From Bradyrhizobium sp. 1(2017) (GTDB lineage: Bacteria > Pseudomonadota > Alphaproteobacteria > Rhizobiales > Xanthobacteraceae): a stretch of 64,000 nt of DNA. Both the position numbers and the translations under genes were made by a program. The notes under the pieces were generated by a model. That model was not told the origin of the DNA. It worked only from the letters and a program-made list of their open reading frames with translations, and did not search any database. The stretch covers positions 5,352,001 through 5,416,000 of the forward strand of contig NZ_CP050022.2 of the NCBI RefSeq assembly GCF_011602485.2. Direction: 5' to 3'. The first letter of the stretch is position 1. Every line of letters starts with the position of its first letter. This document shows, one piece after another, positions 34,076-44,981 of the stretch.

Positions 34076-34549
34076 ATGACATTGAACTCGAACGTCCGCG
34101 GCGCGATCCTGGTCGCCGCCGCCATCACCGGCCTTGTGACCCTCGCCTCACCCGCGCGCGCCGACCGCTGCGACGACAGCGCGAAGGAGCTCGCGAGCCA
34201 GATCGATCGCCTCAAGGTGAATTTCCGTGCGGCCAACGTCGTTTACCTGACGCATCCGGCGGCCAAGGAGCTGTCGGTCGGCTGCCGCGGCGACAAATAT
34301 TCCATCGAGCTTTTTGCCAAGGGCGATCGCAAGCCCAAGCCGGAGTTCTACGCGCTGGTGGGATCGATGGCGGCGATCGTCTTCACCGTGACGAAGGACG
34401 ACACCACGACAGGCGCGACACGCTGCCTGAAACGGATGGGCCTGTTGCGCGGCGACAAGGTCACCATGCGCTACCGGCGGCTCAACATGGAATGCACGCG
34501 CACGAAGACGGATGCGTCCATCGCGATCACGCGCGGCAAGGACGAATAG
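34076..34549 (+). CDS. Exported hypothetical protein
   Basis: A 157-residue protein with a signal peptide (MTLNSNVRGAILVAAAITGLVTLASPARA). The mature part begins DRCDDSAKELASQIDRLKVNF and has a compact alpha/beta domain with LSVGCRGDKYSIELFAKG and ALVGSMAAIVFTVTKDDTTTGATRCLKRMG (parts). The end is basic (MRYRRLNMECTRTKTDASI). Four cysteines suggest disulfides in the periplasm. I recognise no named family. ATG 34076 gives the signal peptide. Confidence 0.7.
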   Translation: MTLNSNVRGAILVAAAITGLVTLASPARADRCDDSAKELASQIDRLKVNFRAANVVYLTHPAAKELSVGCRGDKYSIELFAKGDRKPKPEFYALVGSMAAIVFTVTKDDTTTGATRCLKRMGLLRGDKVTMRYRRLNMECTRTKTDASIAITRGKDE

Positions 34550-34614
34550 GCGGAGCACTCGCTCTTTCTACGCGCTGGCAGCGTGCGTGTCGCAATGCCG
34601 TCCGCCCCACACTC

Positions 34615-34731
34615 CGTCATTGCGAGCGAAGCGACTTGTCCGCCGAAGCCTCGGCGAAGGCGGAAGCAATCCAGTCTGTTTCCGCGGACGGATTCTGGAT
34701 TGCTTCGTCGCAAGGGCTCCTCGCAATGACG
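34615..34731. repeat. CGTCATTGCGAG palindromic element, complete copy
   Basis: A 117-bp element bounded by perfect 12-bp terminal inverted repeats, CGTCATTGCGAG and CTCGCAATGACG. Inside are GCGACTTGTCCGCCGAAGCC and a GCGGAAGCAATCCAG / CTGGATTGCTTCGTCGC arm pair. Other copies lie at 36726-36872, 47524-47632 and 58440-58539, with a fragment at 38921-38980. All are in gaps between genes, like REP/RIME-type elements. It fills most of the gene-free stretch 34550-34879. Confidence 0.8.
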
Positions 34732-34879
34732 AGGTGAGAATCTCGTCTCTCCGACGCGCTGCGATGAGCACGAAACAGCGCCGCCCGCACCAAATCCCTC
34801 GCATTTTAGCGATTGCCTTGAAGGAAACTTCGTTCCTTGCAGGGCAGGCTCAATTGTTTCCATGTGTGAGGATTTGTGG

Positions 34880-35053
34880 ATGAAAGTTTCCACCGTTGCG
34901 CCTCCGCCGATCGCGATCGTGGTTCCGAACTACGATACGACCAAGCAGCAGGACGAGCAGACCAAGGTCAAGGACGAGAATCCGACCTTCAAACCGCAGC
35001 CGGCCGCGCCGCTGCCGCCGGGTCAGGGCACGCGGATCGATCAGCTCGCCTGA
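34880..35053 (+). CDS. Small proline-rich hypothetical protein
   Basis: A 57-residue protein beginning MKVSTVAPPPIAIVVPNYDTTKQQDEQTKV. The rest is charged and Pro-rich (KDENPTFKPQPAAPLPPGQGTR) and it ends in IDQLA. There is no membrane segment or signal. ATG 34880 is chosen because the conserved-looking MKVSTVAPPP starts there; an ATG six codons upstream (34862) is possible. Likely intrinsically disordered. Function unknown. Confidence 0.55.
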   Translation: MKVSTVAPPPIAIVVPNYDTTKQQDEQTKVKDENPTFKPQPAAPLPPGQGTRIDQLA

Positions 35054-35169
35054 TCGCACCTGCCGAAGCTGAAGCGCCCGATCCGATCGATCGGGCCTTT
35101 CGCGCGTCCGGCCGCATCTTCGCCGGATAGCGGGACCAGTCTCGTGCGAGGCCATCCCGGGATCTGCGC

Positions 35170-35844
35170 ATGATCGCACGCCTTCTGCTGCAGAACACGA
35201 TCTTCGTCGTCGGCATGGGCGCGCTGCTGTTTGCGTCCGCCGGAACGCTGCACTGGCCATCGGCCTGGGTGCTTCTCGCCACCTCCGCGCTGCTTGGTCC
35301 GCTCTGTGGCTGGTGGCTCTACCGGATCGATCCGGCGCTGCTCGCCGAACGTCTGCGGCCGGTCCTGCAAAAGGATCAACCCGCCGCGGACAAGATGTTC
35401 ATGGCGGTCTTCGTCGTGGCGATGCTGGCCTGGCTGGTCGCGATGGGCATCGACCGGCGCATTCGATCCTCCGAGATGCCGGTTGCGCTGCAGGTCCTCG
35501 GCCTCGTGCTGTTCCTGGCCTCGACGCTGTTCACGATGTGGGTCTTCCGCGAGAACTCGTTCGCCGCGCCGGTGGTGAAGCTGCAGGCCGAGCGCGCACA
35601 GCGCGTGATCTCGACGGGACCCTACGCCCATGTGCGCCATCCCATGTATAGTGGCATGGTCCTGTTCTTCACGGGCATGCCGCTGCTGCTGGGCTCGTGG
35701 TGGGGCCTTGCGATGGCGCCGCTCTTCGCCGCCCTGTTTGCGGTCCGCATCGGGATCGAGGAGCGCATGCTGCGCGAGGGCCTGCCGGGCTATTCCGACT
35801 ATGCGGCGCGCGTGCGCTATCGCCTCGTACCGGGCGTTTGGTGA
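35170..35844 (+). CDS. Isoprenylcysteine carboxyl methyltransferase (ICMT/PEMT) family membrane protein
   Basis: A 224-residue protein with five or six helices. The family signature lies near the C-terminus: ISTGPYAHVRHPMYSGMVLFFTG (about 147-168, SAM-binding HPxYxG), then RIGIEERMLREGLPGYSDYAARVRYRLVPGVW (parts), containing the E-x(n)-Y-x-x-Y pattern. Bacterial members methylate lipids or unknown small molecules; prenylated proteins are not expected. The substrate is unknown. It stands alone, about 90 bp before the convergent GST gene. Confidence 0.8.
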   Translation: MIARLLLQNTIFVVGMGALLFASAGTLHWPSAWVLLATSALLGPLCGWWLYRIDPALLAERLRPVLQKDQPAADKMFMAVFVVAMLAWLVAMGIDRRIRSSEMPVALQVLGLVLFLASTLFTMWVFRENSFAAPVVKLQAERAQRVISTGPYAHVRHPMYSGMVLFFTGMPLLLGSWWGLAMAPLFAALFAVRIGIEERMLREGLPGYSDYAARVRYRLVPGVW

Positions 35845-35937
35845 GGACGGATCACTCTGCCGTCCGCACCCGCTGACGCCCTTTTGTCTGGCGTGTTTTC
35901 TTCACGCGAACCGTTATCCACTTCGCTCGAGAACGCT

Positions 35938-36639
35938 CTAATCCAGCTCGCGATAGTGGCGGAAGATGCCCTGCTCGTTGAAGGGAATGCGGCGCTTGCT
36001 GTCGAGATAGGCCTTGATGTTCGGCCGCGCGGCGACGCGGTCATGCAGGCCGACGAGGCTCGGAATATCGGTCTCGAACGCCTTCATGCGCTTGGGGAAG
36101 GCATAGCGCAGGCCATCGACGATCTGAAACAGCGAGAGGTCGACATAGGTCAGCCTGCGGCCGGTGACAAAGCTGCCGCCATTGTCGATGAGAAGCTGCT
36201 CGAAATAGCCGAGAAATTTCGGCACACGCTCGCTCCAGAAATCGGCGGTGCGCTTCTTCGCCGGCGGCTTCTGGTCCTCGTAATAGAGCGAGGGCCCGAG
36301 CGGATGATGGGTGTCGTGGATCTCGACGACGAGATCCGTGATCGTGAGCTGGAGCTGGTGCACCCAGAGCCGGCCGGCTTCCGTCTTCGGTGCAAGCCCG
36401 TGGCGGCCGCCGAGATAGAGCAGGATGTTGGCGGTCTGGCCGATGACGAGCTTGCCCGCCTTCAGGAACGGGGGTGCAAAGGGCGGCGTGCCCTTCGCCT
36501 CCATCATCTTCATCATCATGGCTGTCCCGCGCGGTCCGCGCGCCACGTCGACGTAAGCGGCCCCCGCCTCCTCGAGCGCCAGCCGCACATATTCGCCGCG
36601 GCCCTGGATCTCGGGCCAGTAGTAGAGCTCGTATTTCAT
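35938..36639 (-). CDS. Glutathione S-transferase family protein
   Basis: A 233-residue protein. The N-terminal thioredoxin-like domain (about 1-85) has ELYYWPEIQGRGEYVRLALEEAGAAY, PPFAPPFLKAGKLVIGQTANILLYLG (parts), where PFAPPFL includes the cis-Pro. A helical C-terminal domain follows (VHQLQLTITDLVVEIHDTHHPLG, YVDLSLFQIVDGLRYAFPKR). The extended insertion with YYEDQKPPAKKRTADFWSERV is an oddity compared with the shortest GSTs. Probably a cytoplasmic detoxification or reductase enzyme. Substrate not known. Confidence 0.85.
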   Translation of the reverse strand: MKYELYYWPEIQGRGEYVRLALEEAGAAYVDVARGPRGTAMMMKMMEAKGTPPFAPPFLKAGKLVIGQTANILLYLGGRHGLAPKTEAGRLWVHQLQLTITDLVVEIHDTHHPLGPSLYYEDQKPPAKKRTADFWSERVPKFLGYFEQLLIDNGGSFVTGRRLTYVDLSLFQIVDGLRYAFPKRMKAFETDIPSLVGLHDRVAARPNIKAYLDSKRRIPFNEQGIFRHYRELD

Positions 36640-36725
36640 GGGACAGTCCTTTGAGACGCGCGCAGGACAAGCCTATCACGCGACGCAAGTTCCGTCGTTG
36701 CGGGGTGCAACACCGGCTCCACACG

Positions 36726-36872
36726 CGTCATTGCGAGCATAGCGACTTGTCCGCCGAAGCCTTGGCGAAGGCGGAAGCAATCCAGACGGCCGCCGCGGGA
36801 CCATACTGGATTGCTTCGTCGCTCCAGCGCAAAATTGCTTCGCAATTTTGTCGCGGGCTCCTCGCAATGACG
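36726..36872. repeat. CGTCATTGCGAG element, long form with nested hairpin
   Basis: A 147-bp copy of the 34615-34731 element, with CGTCATTGCGAGC at the left and GCTCCTCGCAATGACG at the right. It carries an extra segment of about 32 bp containing the nested palindrome CAAAATTG-CTTCG-CAATTTTG. The same extra segment is in the copy at 58440-58539, so long and short forms both exist. Confidence 0.8.
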
Positions 36873-36891
36873 GCGGAGAGAACTCAGCGCT

Positions 36892-37572
36892 TCAATTCGC
36901 GGCAAAGCAATAGAGCAAGCCGTCGCCGCCGGTGCTCTTCAGATCAGCCTGCGAGCAGCCACCGTCGGGACCGCGCGAGGGGTGCGAGCTATTCCAGGAC
37001 TTTGACGGCTCGTCGTCACGCAGGCCCCGGCGATCGAAGTGTCCGACCATCGCGGCGCCCTGCGTGCTCGACGTCCAGTTCTTGCAGGTGCGATCGTCCG
37101 GCCCGGCAAACGCGGTGCCGTCCGATTGCGATCCCGTGAGGATGTCATGGCGGTTCGGCTGGTCGCCGGCACCGGTGATCCCCTCACCCTTCTCGCTGAG
37201 CGCGGTCTGCTTGGTGAGGTTGTTGGCCGCGCCGTGCAGGTCGGCCACGTCCTTGGCGACCACCGTGCCCTTGGCGTTCTGCCACGGTCCCTTGCCGATG
37301 CGGTCCTTGGCGTTGACGGCCGGCTTGCCGTCGGCGGCCTGCGTCGAGAGATAGGCGCGCCAGGTCTTGGTGCCGGCACCAGCCGCCTGTGCAAGTTTCT
37401 GGCATTGCGCGTCGGCTCCCTCGAGGCCGCCGAGATCGGCGCCCTTCCCCGGACCGTTGGAGGTCACGAAGAACGTCATGTCGGCCGATTGCGCTTGGGC
37501 CGATGGCGCCGCCAGCAAGGCCATTGCCAGTGCGAGGCCTGAAATCGTCACGGATCTCTCGATGCGGATCAT
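36892..37572 (-). CDS. Exported lectin-like protein
   Basis: A 226-residue protein with a signal peptide (ISGLALAMALLAAPSAQA). The mature part MTFFVTSNGPGKGADLGGLEGADAQCQKLA, TWRAYLSTQAADGKPAVNAKDRIGKGPW, RTCKNWTSS and the final CSQADLKSTGGDGLLYCFAAN (read in parts) match the C-type-lectin-like fold seen in many rhizobial 'lectin' entries. Four cysteines, two pairs, are in the expected places. Likely periplasmic or secreted. A ligand cannot be named from sequence. Confidence 0.75.
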   Translation of the reverse strand: MIRIERSVTISGLALAMALLAAPSAQAQSADMTFFVTSNGPGKGADLGGLEGADAQCQKLAQAAGAGTKTWRAYLSTQAADGKPAVNAKDRIGKGPWQNAKGTVVAKDVADLHGAANNLTKQTALSEKGEGITGAGDQPNRHDILTGSQSDGTAFAGPDDRTCKNWTSSTQGAAMVGHFDRRGLRDDEPSKSWNSSHPSRGPDGGCSQADLKSTGGDGLLYCFAAN

Positions 37573-37716
37573 GTTGTCCTCCCGTTGTGCTTGTCGTTGG
37601 CCGCCTCATGTCAACCCGACGCGGGCCAGCTTATTCCGATGCGGCGATGCGAGATGCCCAAAAGAAAAGGGCGCCGTGCGCAAGCACGACGCCCTGATTT
37701 CTCATGTCGCGAGCGA

Positions 37717-38688
37717 TCAGTTGGTCTGCTGGATCGCCGACAATTCCCAGCCGGCGCCCGGCCGGCGGGCGAAGGTCCAGATCTCGGTCGCCTCGCCCGG
37801 CTGCTCGCTTCCGGCAACGACGGCGCCGGTGTTGCGATCGAGCGTCTTGTCGGTGAGCGCGAAGCGCAGCGCCACCGTGGCGTAGTCCGTTTCGCCTTCG
37901 CGCCAGGATTCTGCGAGGTCGCCCTGCAACAGCTTGATGTTGGTCACCTTGTTGACGACATTGCGCGCGCGGTTCTGGGCGAGATCCTGCTCGAAATACG
38001 AGACCATCTCCGGCGTCGCGAGGGTGTGCAGCTTGGCCACGTCCTCGTTCGACCACGCCGCCTGGACCTCGCCGAGCAGGCGCTCGAACGACTCATAGTC
38101 GTCCGGCTTGATCTCGAGCGGTGCGTTGTTGGCGCCGAAGCCGAAGCCACCGAGACCGCTGCGATAGTTCGTCTGCGGTCCGGGACCCGGGCCCGCATCG
38201 GCGTTGGCATTGGCGTAGGCCGCCTGCGGGGTATGGCGGCGCTGCCACCAGGACATCGCCAGTCGCACCACCAGCACAACGAGCGCGATCTGGATGATCA
38301 GGCCCAGGATCGACGACAGGCCGCCGAGGCCGCCGAACAGGCCGCCGCCGAACAACATGCCAAGCAGGCCGGCGCCGAGGAAGCCGGCCGCAAGGCCGCC
38401 CATGAAGCCGCCGGCGCGGCCGAACATGCCGCCGCGCGCGGGCGCGGCTGCGGCCGAGTTCATGCCGGCGCCGGGCTGGGTGTAGCTGCGGTTGAACTGC
38501 GAGGTCGAGCCCGGCGCGGTCGTGGTCGACGGCGGGGCCGAATAGGTGCGCGAACCGCGCGAACCCGACGACATGCCGCCACCGGCGCGGGCGTCGGCAG
38601 CCGAGATCGTCAGCGCGGTCGGCAGCGCAAGCGCCAGCACGACGGCGATCGTCTTGAAGACACTGCGGGAGCGTTGCGAGAAAGTCAT
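37717..38688 (-). CDS. Tim44-like domain protein
   Basis: A 323-residue protein. It has a signal-type N-terminus (SVFKTIAVVLALALPTALTIS), then a Gly/Ser/Thr-rich region. Two hydrophobic stretches rich in Gly follow (FMGGLAAGFLGAGLLGMLFGGGLFGG and ILGLIIQIALVVLVVRLAM, parts). The C-terminal Tim44/TimA-like domain (about 190-320) contains FERLLGEVQAAWSNEDVAKLHTLATPEMVSYFEQDL and EIWTFARRPGAGWELSAIQQ. Such proteins sit at the inner membrane in alphaproteobacteria; their function is unclear. MTFSQRSR (38688) is the start. Confidence 0.82.
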   Translation of the reverse strand: MTFSQRSRSVFKTIAVVLALALPTALTISAADARAGGGMSSGSRGSRTYSAPPSTTTAPGSTSQFNRSYTQPGAGMNSAAAAPARGGMFGRAGGFMGGLAAGFLGAGLLGMLFGGGLFGGLGGLSSILGLIIQIALVVLVVRLAMSWWQRRHTPQAAYANANADAGPGPGPQTNYRSGLGGFGFGANNAPLEIKPDDYESFERLLGEVQAAWSNEDVAKLHTLATPEMVSYFEQDLAQNRARNVVNKVTNIKLLQGDLAESWREGETDYATVALRFALTDKTLDRNTGAVVAGSEQPGEATEIWTFARRPGAGWELSAIQQTN

Positions 38689-38920
38689 GTGCGTTTCCCA
38701 AATCCCCGGCATGGGGACGTGCCCCTAACATGGGCAGACTTCCCGAAAAGTGAAGCCGGTTTCGGAACTTGTGACTGCGGCCCTCAGTCGCGGGGATGTG
38801 GCAAAAGCCCATATTTGACGGAGGTTTGCCGGGAACCATGGCTCGCTGGTTACCGGCGGGTTTACGATCCGATTTCCGCTTTTCCCCGCGTCATCGCAAG
38901 CCCAGTTCGCTCTCACCACC

Positions 38921-38980
38921 CGTACTGCGAGGAGCCCTCGCGACGAAGCAATCCAGCGTCTTTTCGCGGAGAGATTCGGA
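38921..38980. repeat. Truncated CGTCATTGCGAG element
   Basis: CTGCGAGGAGCCCTCGCGACGAAGCAATCCAG is similar to the arm of the complete elements in reverse order, followed by CGCGGAGAGATTC as in the 47524 copy. Only one side of the element is present. It occupies the gap of about 300 bp between the Tim44-like gene and cckA. No gene was seen there. Confidence 0.5.
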
Positions 38981-38991
38981 CAGAGAGGCCT

Positions 38992-41571
<2,580 letters not shown>

Positions 41572-41725
41572 TTTACGCTGGCGTAGCCTGTCGGCGGAGA
41601 ATCACCGCGCCACGGGGCGCGCAGGGTCTTCCCTGCCTGAATCGGACCCAAGGGTGCAAGGGCGGCAGACGCGAAAGGTATGCTGATTCCCAGATTACGG
41701 CCATTTCCGGTACTTTCCGGGCATT

Positions 41726-42805
41726 TTATTCCCGCCCGGCGCCGAATCCGCGCTTCAGCCGCATGACGTAGCCGATCACCTCGGCGACCGCATGGTAGTG
41801 TTCGGTCGGGATTTCCTGGTCGATGTCGACGGTGGCGTAGAGCGCGCGCGCCAGCGGCACGTTCTCGACGATCGGAATGTCGTGCTCGCGCGCGATCTCC
41901 CGGATCTTGAAGGCGAGATTGTCGACGCCCTTGGCGACGCAGATCGGCGCGGACATGCCGCGCTCGTAGGACAGCGCCACCGAATAGTGGGTCGGGTTCG
42001 TAATGATCACGGAGGCCTTGGGAACCGCCGCCATCATGCGCTTCTTGGCGCGCTGGTGCCGCAGTTGCCTGATCTTGCCCTTGATGTGCGGGTCGCCTTC
42101 GGACTGCTTGTATTCTTCCTTGATCTCCTGGAGCGACATCTTCTGGCGCTGGAACCAGCTTCGGTACTGGAAGAAATAGTCCGCGATCGCGACGATCGCG
42201 AGCGCCGCGACCACTGCGCCGAGGAGATGGATGGTCATGCTGGTGGTGGCGCCGAGCATCGCGGCCGGATCGAGCCTGACCATCGCCTCCATGCGATGCC
42301 GCTCGGGCCACAGGATCATGGTCATGACCACGCCGAGCAGGACCAGCTTGCCGACGCCCTTGAGAAAATTGGCCGCCGCCTGCTTGCCGAAGATGCGCTT
42401 GAAGCCGGCGCCGGGCGAGATCTTGTCGAATTTGGGTTTCAGGGATTCCGCCGACCACACCAGCCGATGCTGGAGCATGTTGCCCGCAATGGCCGCCAGC
42501 ATCAGCATCAAGAGGGGCACGCCGATCGCCGCGAGAATTGCGACCTCGATCTGCTGCATCAGCGCGAGCAGGGCCTTGCCGTCGGTCTTGATCATCCAGG
42601 AATTGGCGAGCAGGTTGCGCATCGGCGCCAGCAGGCCGCTGCCCACCGAGCCCGAGAAGGTCGACACCACGAGCGTGCCGCCCGCCATCATGAACCAGGT
42701 GTTGATCTCCTGGCTCTTGGCGACGTCGCCGCGTTCGAGCGCATCGTCGAGGCGCTTTTGCGTCGGGTCTTCTGTTTGACTCTCGGGATCGTTGTCTTCC
42801 GCCAT
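41726..42805 (-). CDS. flhB: Flagellar export switch protein FlhB
   Basis: A 359-residue inner-membrane component of the flagellar type III export gate. Four helices lie in about residues 35-210. The cytoplasmic domain contains the autocleavage motif N270-P-T-H, which switches export from rod/hook to filament substrates. It also contains YEEYKQSEGDPHIKGKIRQLR-like linker sequence. The C-terminus (EHYHAVAEVIGYVMRLKRG) is normal. It lies 13 bp after fliR and heads towards cckA with a 154-bp gap. Confidence 0.95.
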   Translation of the reverse strand: MAEDNDPESQTEDPTQKRLDDALERGDVAKSQEINTWFMMAGGTLVVSTFSGSVGSGLLAPMRNLLANSWMIKTDGKALLALMQQIEVAILAAIGVPLLMLMLAAIAGNMLQHRLVWSAESLKPKFDKISPGAGFKRIFGKQAAANFLKGVGKLVLLGVVMTMILWPERHRMEAMVRLDPAAMLGATTSMTIHLLGAVVAALAIVAIADYFFQYRSWFQRQKMSLQEIKEEYKQSEGDPHIKGKIRQLRHQRAKKRMMAAVPKASVIITNPTHYSVALSYERGMSAPICVAKGVDNLAFKIREIAREHDIPIVENVPLARALYATVDIDQEIPTEHYHAVAEVIGYVMRLKRGFGAGRE

Positions 42806-42818
42806 CGGTCGATCCCCG

Positions 42819-43589
42819 TCACTTGAGCGGTATCATCTGGTGCATGACACCGATGAAGTAATCCAGATACGTGCCCATCATCGCCGCGAGCACCACGGCG
42901 AGGACCAGAAAGCCCGCGAAGATCGAGAGCGGCACGCCAACGAAATAGACCTGCATCTGCGGCATCAGCCGTGCCAGCACGCCGAGCCCGATATTGAAGA
43001 CGAGGCCGAACACCAGAAACGGTCCGGAGAGCTGCAAGCCCAGGCTGAACGCGGCTGCGAAGGCGCGCGTTGCGAGCGAGGCGATGTCGCCGCTCGATAC
43101 GGTCTCGCCCGGCGAGAAGATCCTGTAGCTATCGTTGAGCGCCGCGATCACGAGGTGATGGCTGTCGGTGGCAAACAGCAGCGTCACGCCCAGGATGGTC
43201 AGGAAGTTGCCGACCAGCACGCCCTGCTGTCCCTGCGTCGGATCGACCGAGGTGACGAAGCCGAGCCCCATCTGCTGCGCGATCACGGAGCCGGCGACCT
43301 GCAGGGCCGAGAGCGTCACGCGGGCGGTCGCGCCCAGCACGATGCCGATCGCGATCTCGTGCAGCATCAGGACCAGGAGCGGCGCGAGCGAGCCCATGTC
43401 GACCTGATAGGCGTTGCGGTGCAGGGGCAGGATGATGAGCGTGAGCAGCAGCGCGATCGACAACTTGATCCGCGTCGGAATGTTGGTCTCGCCAAGGCCC
43501 GGCAGCAGCATCACCATCGCTCCGACCCGGGCGAAGGCGAGCATGAAGGAAGCGGCAAGCGCCGGCAGCAGCGAGACGTCGATGCGCAT
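42819..43589 (-). CDS. fliR: Flagellar export protein FliR
   Basis: A 256-residue polytopic protein with six helices, part of the FliPQR export gate. Typical: MRIDVSLLPALAASFMLAFARVGAMVMLLPGLG, ALLLTLIILPL, AGSVIAQQMGLGF, GLQLSGPFLVFGLVFNIGLGVLARLMPQMQVYFVGVPLSIFAGF (parts). ATG 43589 is chosen; the longer ORF above it runs through two repeat hairpins and is not protein. It is separated from fliQ by 180 bp of repeats, yet gene order is unbroken. Confidence 0.93.
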   Translation of the reverse strand: MRIDVSLLPALAASFMLAFARVGAMVMLLPGLGETNIPTRIKLSIALLLTLIILPLHRNAYQVDMGSLAPLLVLMLHEIAIGIVLGATARVTLSALQVAGSVIAQQMGLGFVTSVDPTQGQQGVLVGNFLTILGVTLLFATDSHHLVIAALNDSYRIFSPGETVSSGDIASLATRAFAAAFSLGLQLSGPFLVFGLVFNIGLGVLARLMPQMQVYFVGVPLSIFAGFLVLAVVLAAMMGTYLDYFIGVMHQMIPLK

Positions 43590-43591
43590 GG

Positions 43592-43668
43592 TCGAATGCC
43601 CCGGCTCCAACATTCGCACGCCATCGCGGCAGGCGCTTTGCGAATGTCGGAGCCAAAGGGGCATTCGC
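43592..43668. repeat. Hairpin repeat 1 between fliR and fliQ
   Basis: CGAATGCCCCGGCTCC with ACATTCGC forms the left arm. GCGAATGTCGGAGCC, then GGGGCATTCG, forms the right arm. Together they give a long imperfect stem with a loop of about 25 nt. It starts 3 bp before the fliR ATG, so it is transcribed in the leader of fliR. It shares the ACATTCGC/GCGAATGT core with the second hairpin. Confidence 0.65.
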
Positions 43669-43680
43669 AAAATATCAGTG

Positions 43681-43759
43681 GTCGTGCGGCCATCGGATTT
43701 GACATTCGCCATCGCAGGCCGCGGAAACGCCCTGGCGAATGTCAAATCCACCGCACGAC
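43681..43759. repeat. Hairpin repeat 2 between fliR and fliQ
   Basis: GTCGTGCGG, GGATTTGACATTCGCC (left) pairs with GGCGAATGTCAAATCC, CCGCACGAC (right). It is nearly perfect over about 26 bp except for a short insertion. It is next to the fliQ stop and on the same transcript. It belongs to the same family as 43592-43668. Confidence 0.65.
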
Positions 43760-43769
43760 GCATTGTGCC

Positions 43770-44033
43770 TCAGCCGCCGATGATTCGCGACGAGATCCGC
43801 ATCATGTATGCGTGGAGCGAATCGGCCATGAACGGCAGCGCCAACAGCATTGTGGCGAAGATGGCCAGGATCTTCGGCACGTAGATCAGCGTCTGCTCCT
43901 GGATCTGCGTCAGTGCCTGGAACAGCGACACGATGACGCCGACCACGAGGCCGACCACCATCAGCGGCGACGACACGATCACGATGGTCCAGATCGCATC
44001 GCGCGCGACGTCGAGGGTTTCGGGTCCGGTCAT
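43770..44033 (-). CDS. fliQ: Flagellar export protein FliQ
   Basis: An 87-residue, two-helix protein of the export gate: DAIWTIVIVSSPLMVVGLVVGVIVSLFQALTQIQEQTL (read in parts) and PKILAIFATMLLALPFM. The loop QALTQIQEQTLIYVPK is the FliQ signature. It is of normal length. It follows fliE with a gap of 136 bp that holds a large palindrome. Confidence 0.94.
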   Translation of the reverse strand: MTGPETLDVARDAIWTIVIVSSPLMVVGLVVGVIVSLFQALTQIQEQTLIYVPKILAIFATMLLALPFMADSLHAYMMRISSRIIGG

Positions 44034-44060
44034 TGCTTAGTTCCTACTCTGATTGTCTTT

Positions 44061-44161
44061 CGTCATTCTGGGGCGCGCGCAGCGCGAGCCCGGAATCCAT
44101 CCAACGGCATCATCGGAGCACCATGGATTCCGGGCTCGCGCTGCGCGCGCCCCGGAATGAC
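44061..44161. repeat. Large near-perfect palindrome between fliE and fliQ
   Basis: CGTCATTCTGGGGCGCGCGC, AGCGCGAGCCCGGAATCCAT (left) and ATGGATTCCGGGCTCGCGCT, GCGCGCCCCGGAATGACAG (right) form about 40 paired bases around a loop of about 20 nt. A second repeat family in the window, distinct from the CGTCATTGCGAG elements. It lies inside the flgB-flhB operon. Confidence 0.8.
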
Positions 44162-44169
44162 AGCACCTA

Positions 44170-44478
44170 TCAGATCGGCATCTTCATGATGTCTTCATAG
44201 GCCGCGATGACCCGGTCGCGGACCGAGACCAGCGTCGACACAGCGACGTCGGTGTCGGCGACCGCCGTCACGACGTCCATCACGTTGGCCTTGCCGGAGG
44301 CCATCGCCACCGCCTGCGCGTCGGACTTGCGGCCGGACTCCATGACGCTGCCGACGGCGTCTTTCAGCAGAGCAGCGAAGGATTGCCCGTTCGGCTCGCT
44401 ACCCTTGGCGGCGCCGCTGTTCTCCAGCACGCGGGCGAGGTTGGCGTAAGCATTGGCGGCGATTGTCGGTGATGCCAT
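44170..44478 (-). CDS. fliE: Flagellar hook-basal body complex protein FliE
   Basis: A 102-residue protein linking the MS ring to the rod. The C-terminal region VMDVVTAVADTDVAVSTLVSVRDRVIAAYEDIMKMPI (read in parts) is the conserved FliE pattern with the final MPI. The N-terminus is variable (ANAYANLARVLENSGAAKGSEPNGQSFAALL). It follows flgC by 16 bp. Confidence 0.93.
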   Translation of the reverse strand: MASPTIAANAYANLARVLENSGAAKGSEPNGQSFAALLKDAVGSVMESGRKSDAQAVAMASGKANVMDVVTAVADTDVAVSTLVSVRDRVIAAYEDIMKMPI

Positions 44479-44494
44479 GGCTCAAATGTCCTGT

Positions 44495-44920
44495 TCAGCT
44501 CTTGAGGATGTCCAGCGTGCGCTGGATCATCCGGCGCGTCGCACTGATGATGTTGAGATTGGCCTCGTAGGACCGCTGAGCGTCGCGCATGTCGGTCATC
44601 TCGACCACCGAGTTCACGTTGGGATATTTGACGTTGCCGCTCGCATCCGCGGCCGGATTGTTCGGCTCAAATCTGACGCGGAAGGCGGACTCGTCGGGCT
44701 TGATCCTGCCGAGGGTGACGACCTGCGCGTCGAGCGTGCGGTCGAGCGCGGACGAAAAGGTCGGCACCTTGCGGCGGTAAGGATCGCCGCCGGCCGTCTG
44801 CGAGGTCGAATCCGCGTTCGCGATGTTCTCCGAGATCACCCGCATGCGCCCGGCCTGCGCACGCAGGCCGGAGGTCGCGATCGCCATCGAGCGGGTAAAG
44901 TCGCTGCTGTCATTCGCCAT
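44495..44920 (-). CDS. flgC: Flagellar proximal rod protein FlgC
   Basis: A 141-residue rod protein. The N-terminal rod motif is MAIATSGLRAQAGRMRVISENIANADST; the C-terminal motif VEMTDMRDAQRSYEANLNIISATRRM is normal for FlgC. It contains the short insertion YRRKVPTFSSALDR. It lies 61 bp after flgB on the same transcript, with fliE next. Confidence 0.95.
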   Translation of the reverse strand: MANDSSDFTRSMAIATSGLRAQAGRMRVISENIANADSTSQTAGGDPYRRKVPTFSSALDRTLDAQVVTLGRIKPDESAFRVRFEPNNPAADASGNVKYPNVNSVVEMTDMRDAQRSYEANLNIISATRRMIQRTLDILKS

Positions 44921-44981
44921 GAGCCGCCTCCTCTAACTCTCCTGGTTGCGATTGGTCTGGTCGCCTTTTCCGGATCATGCT

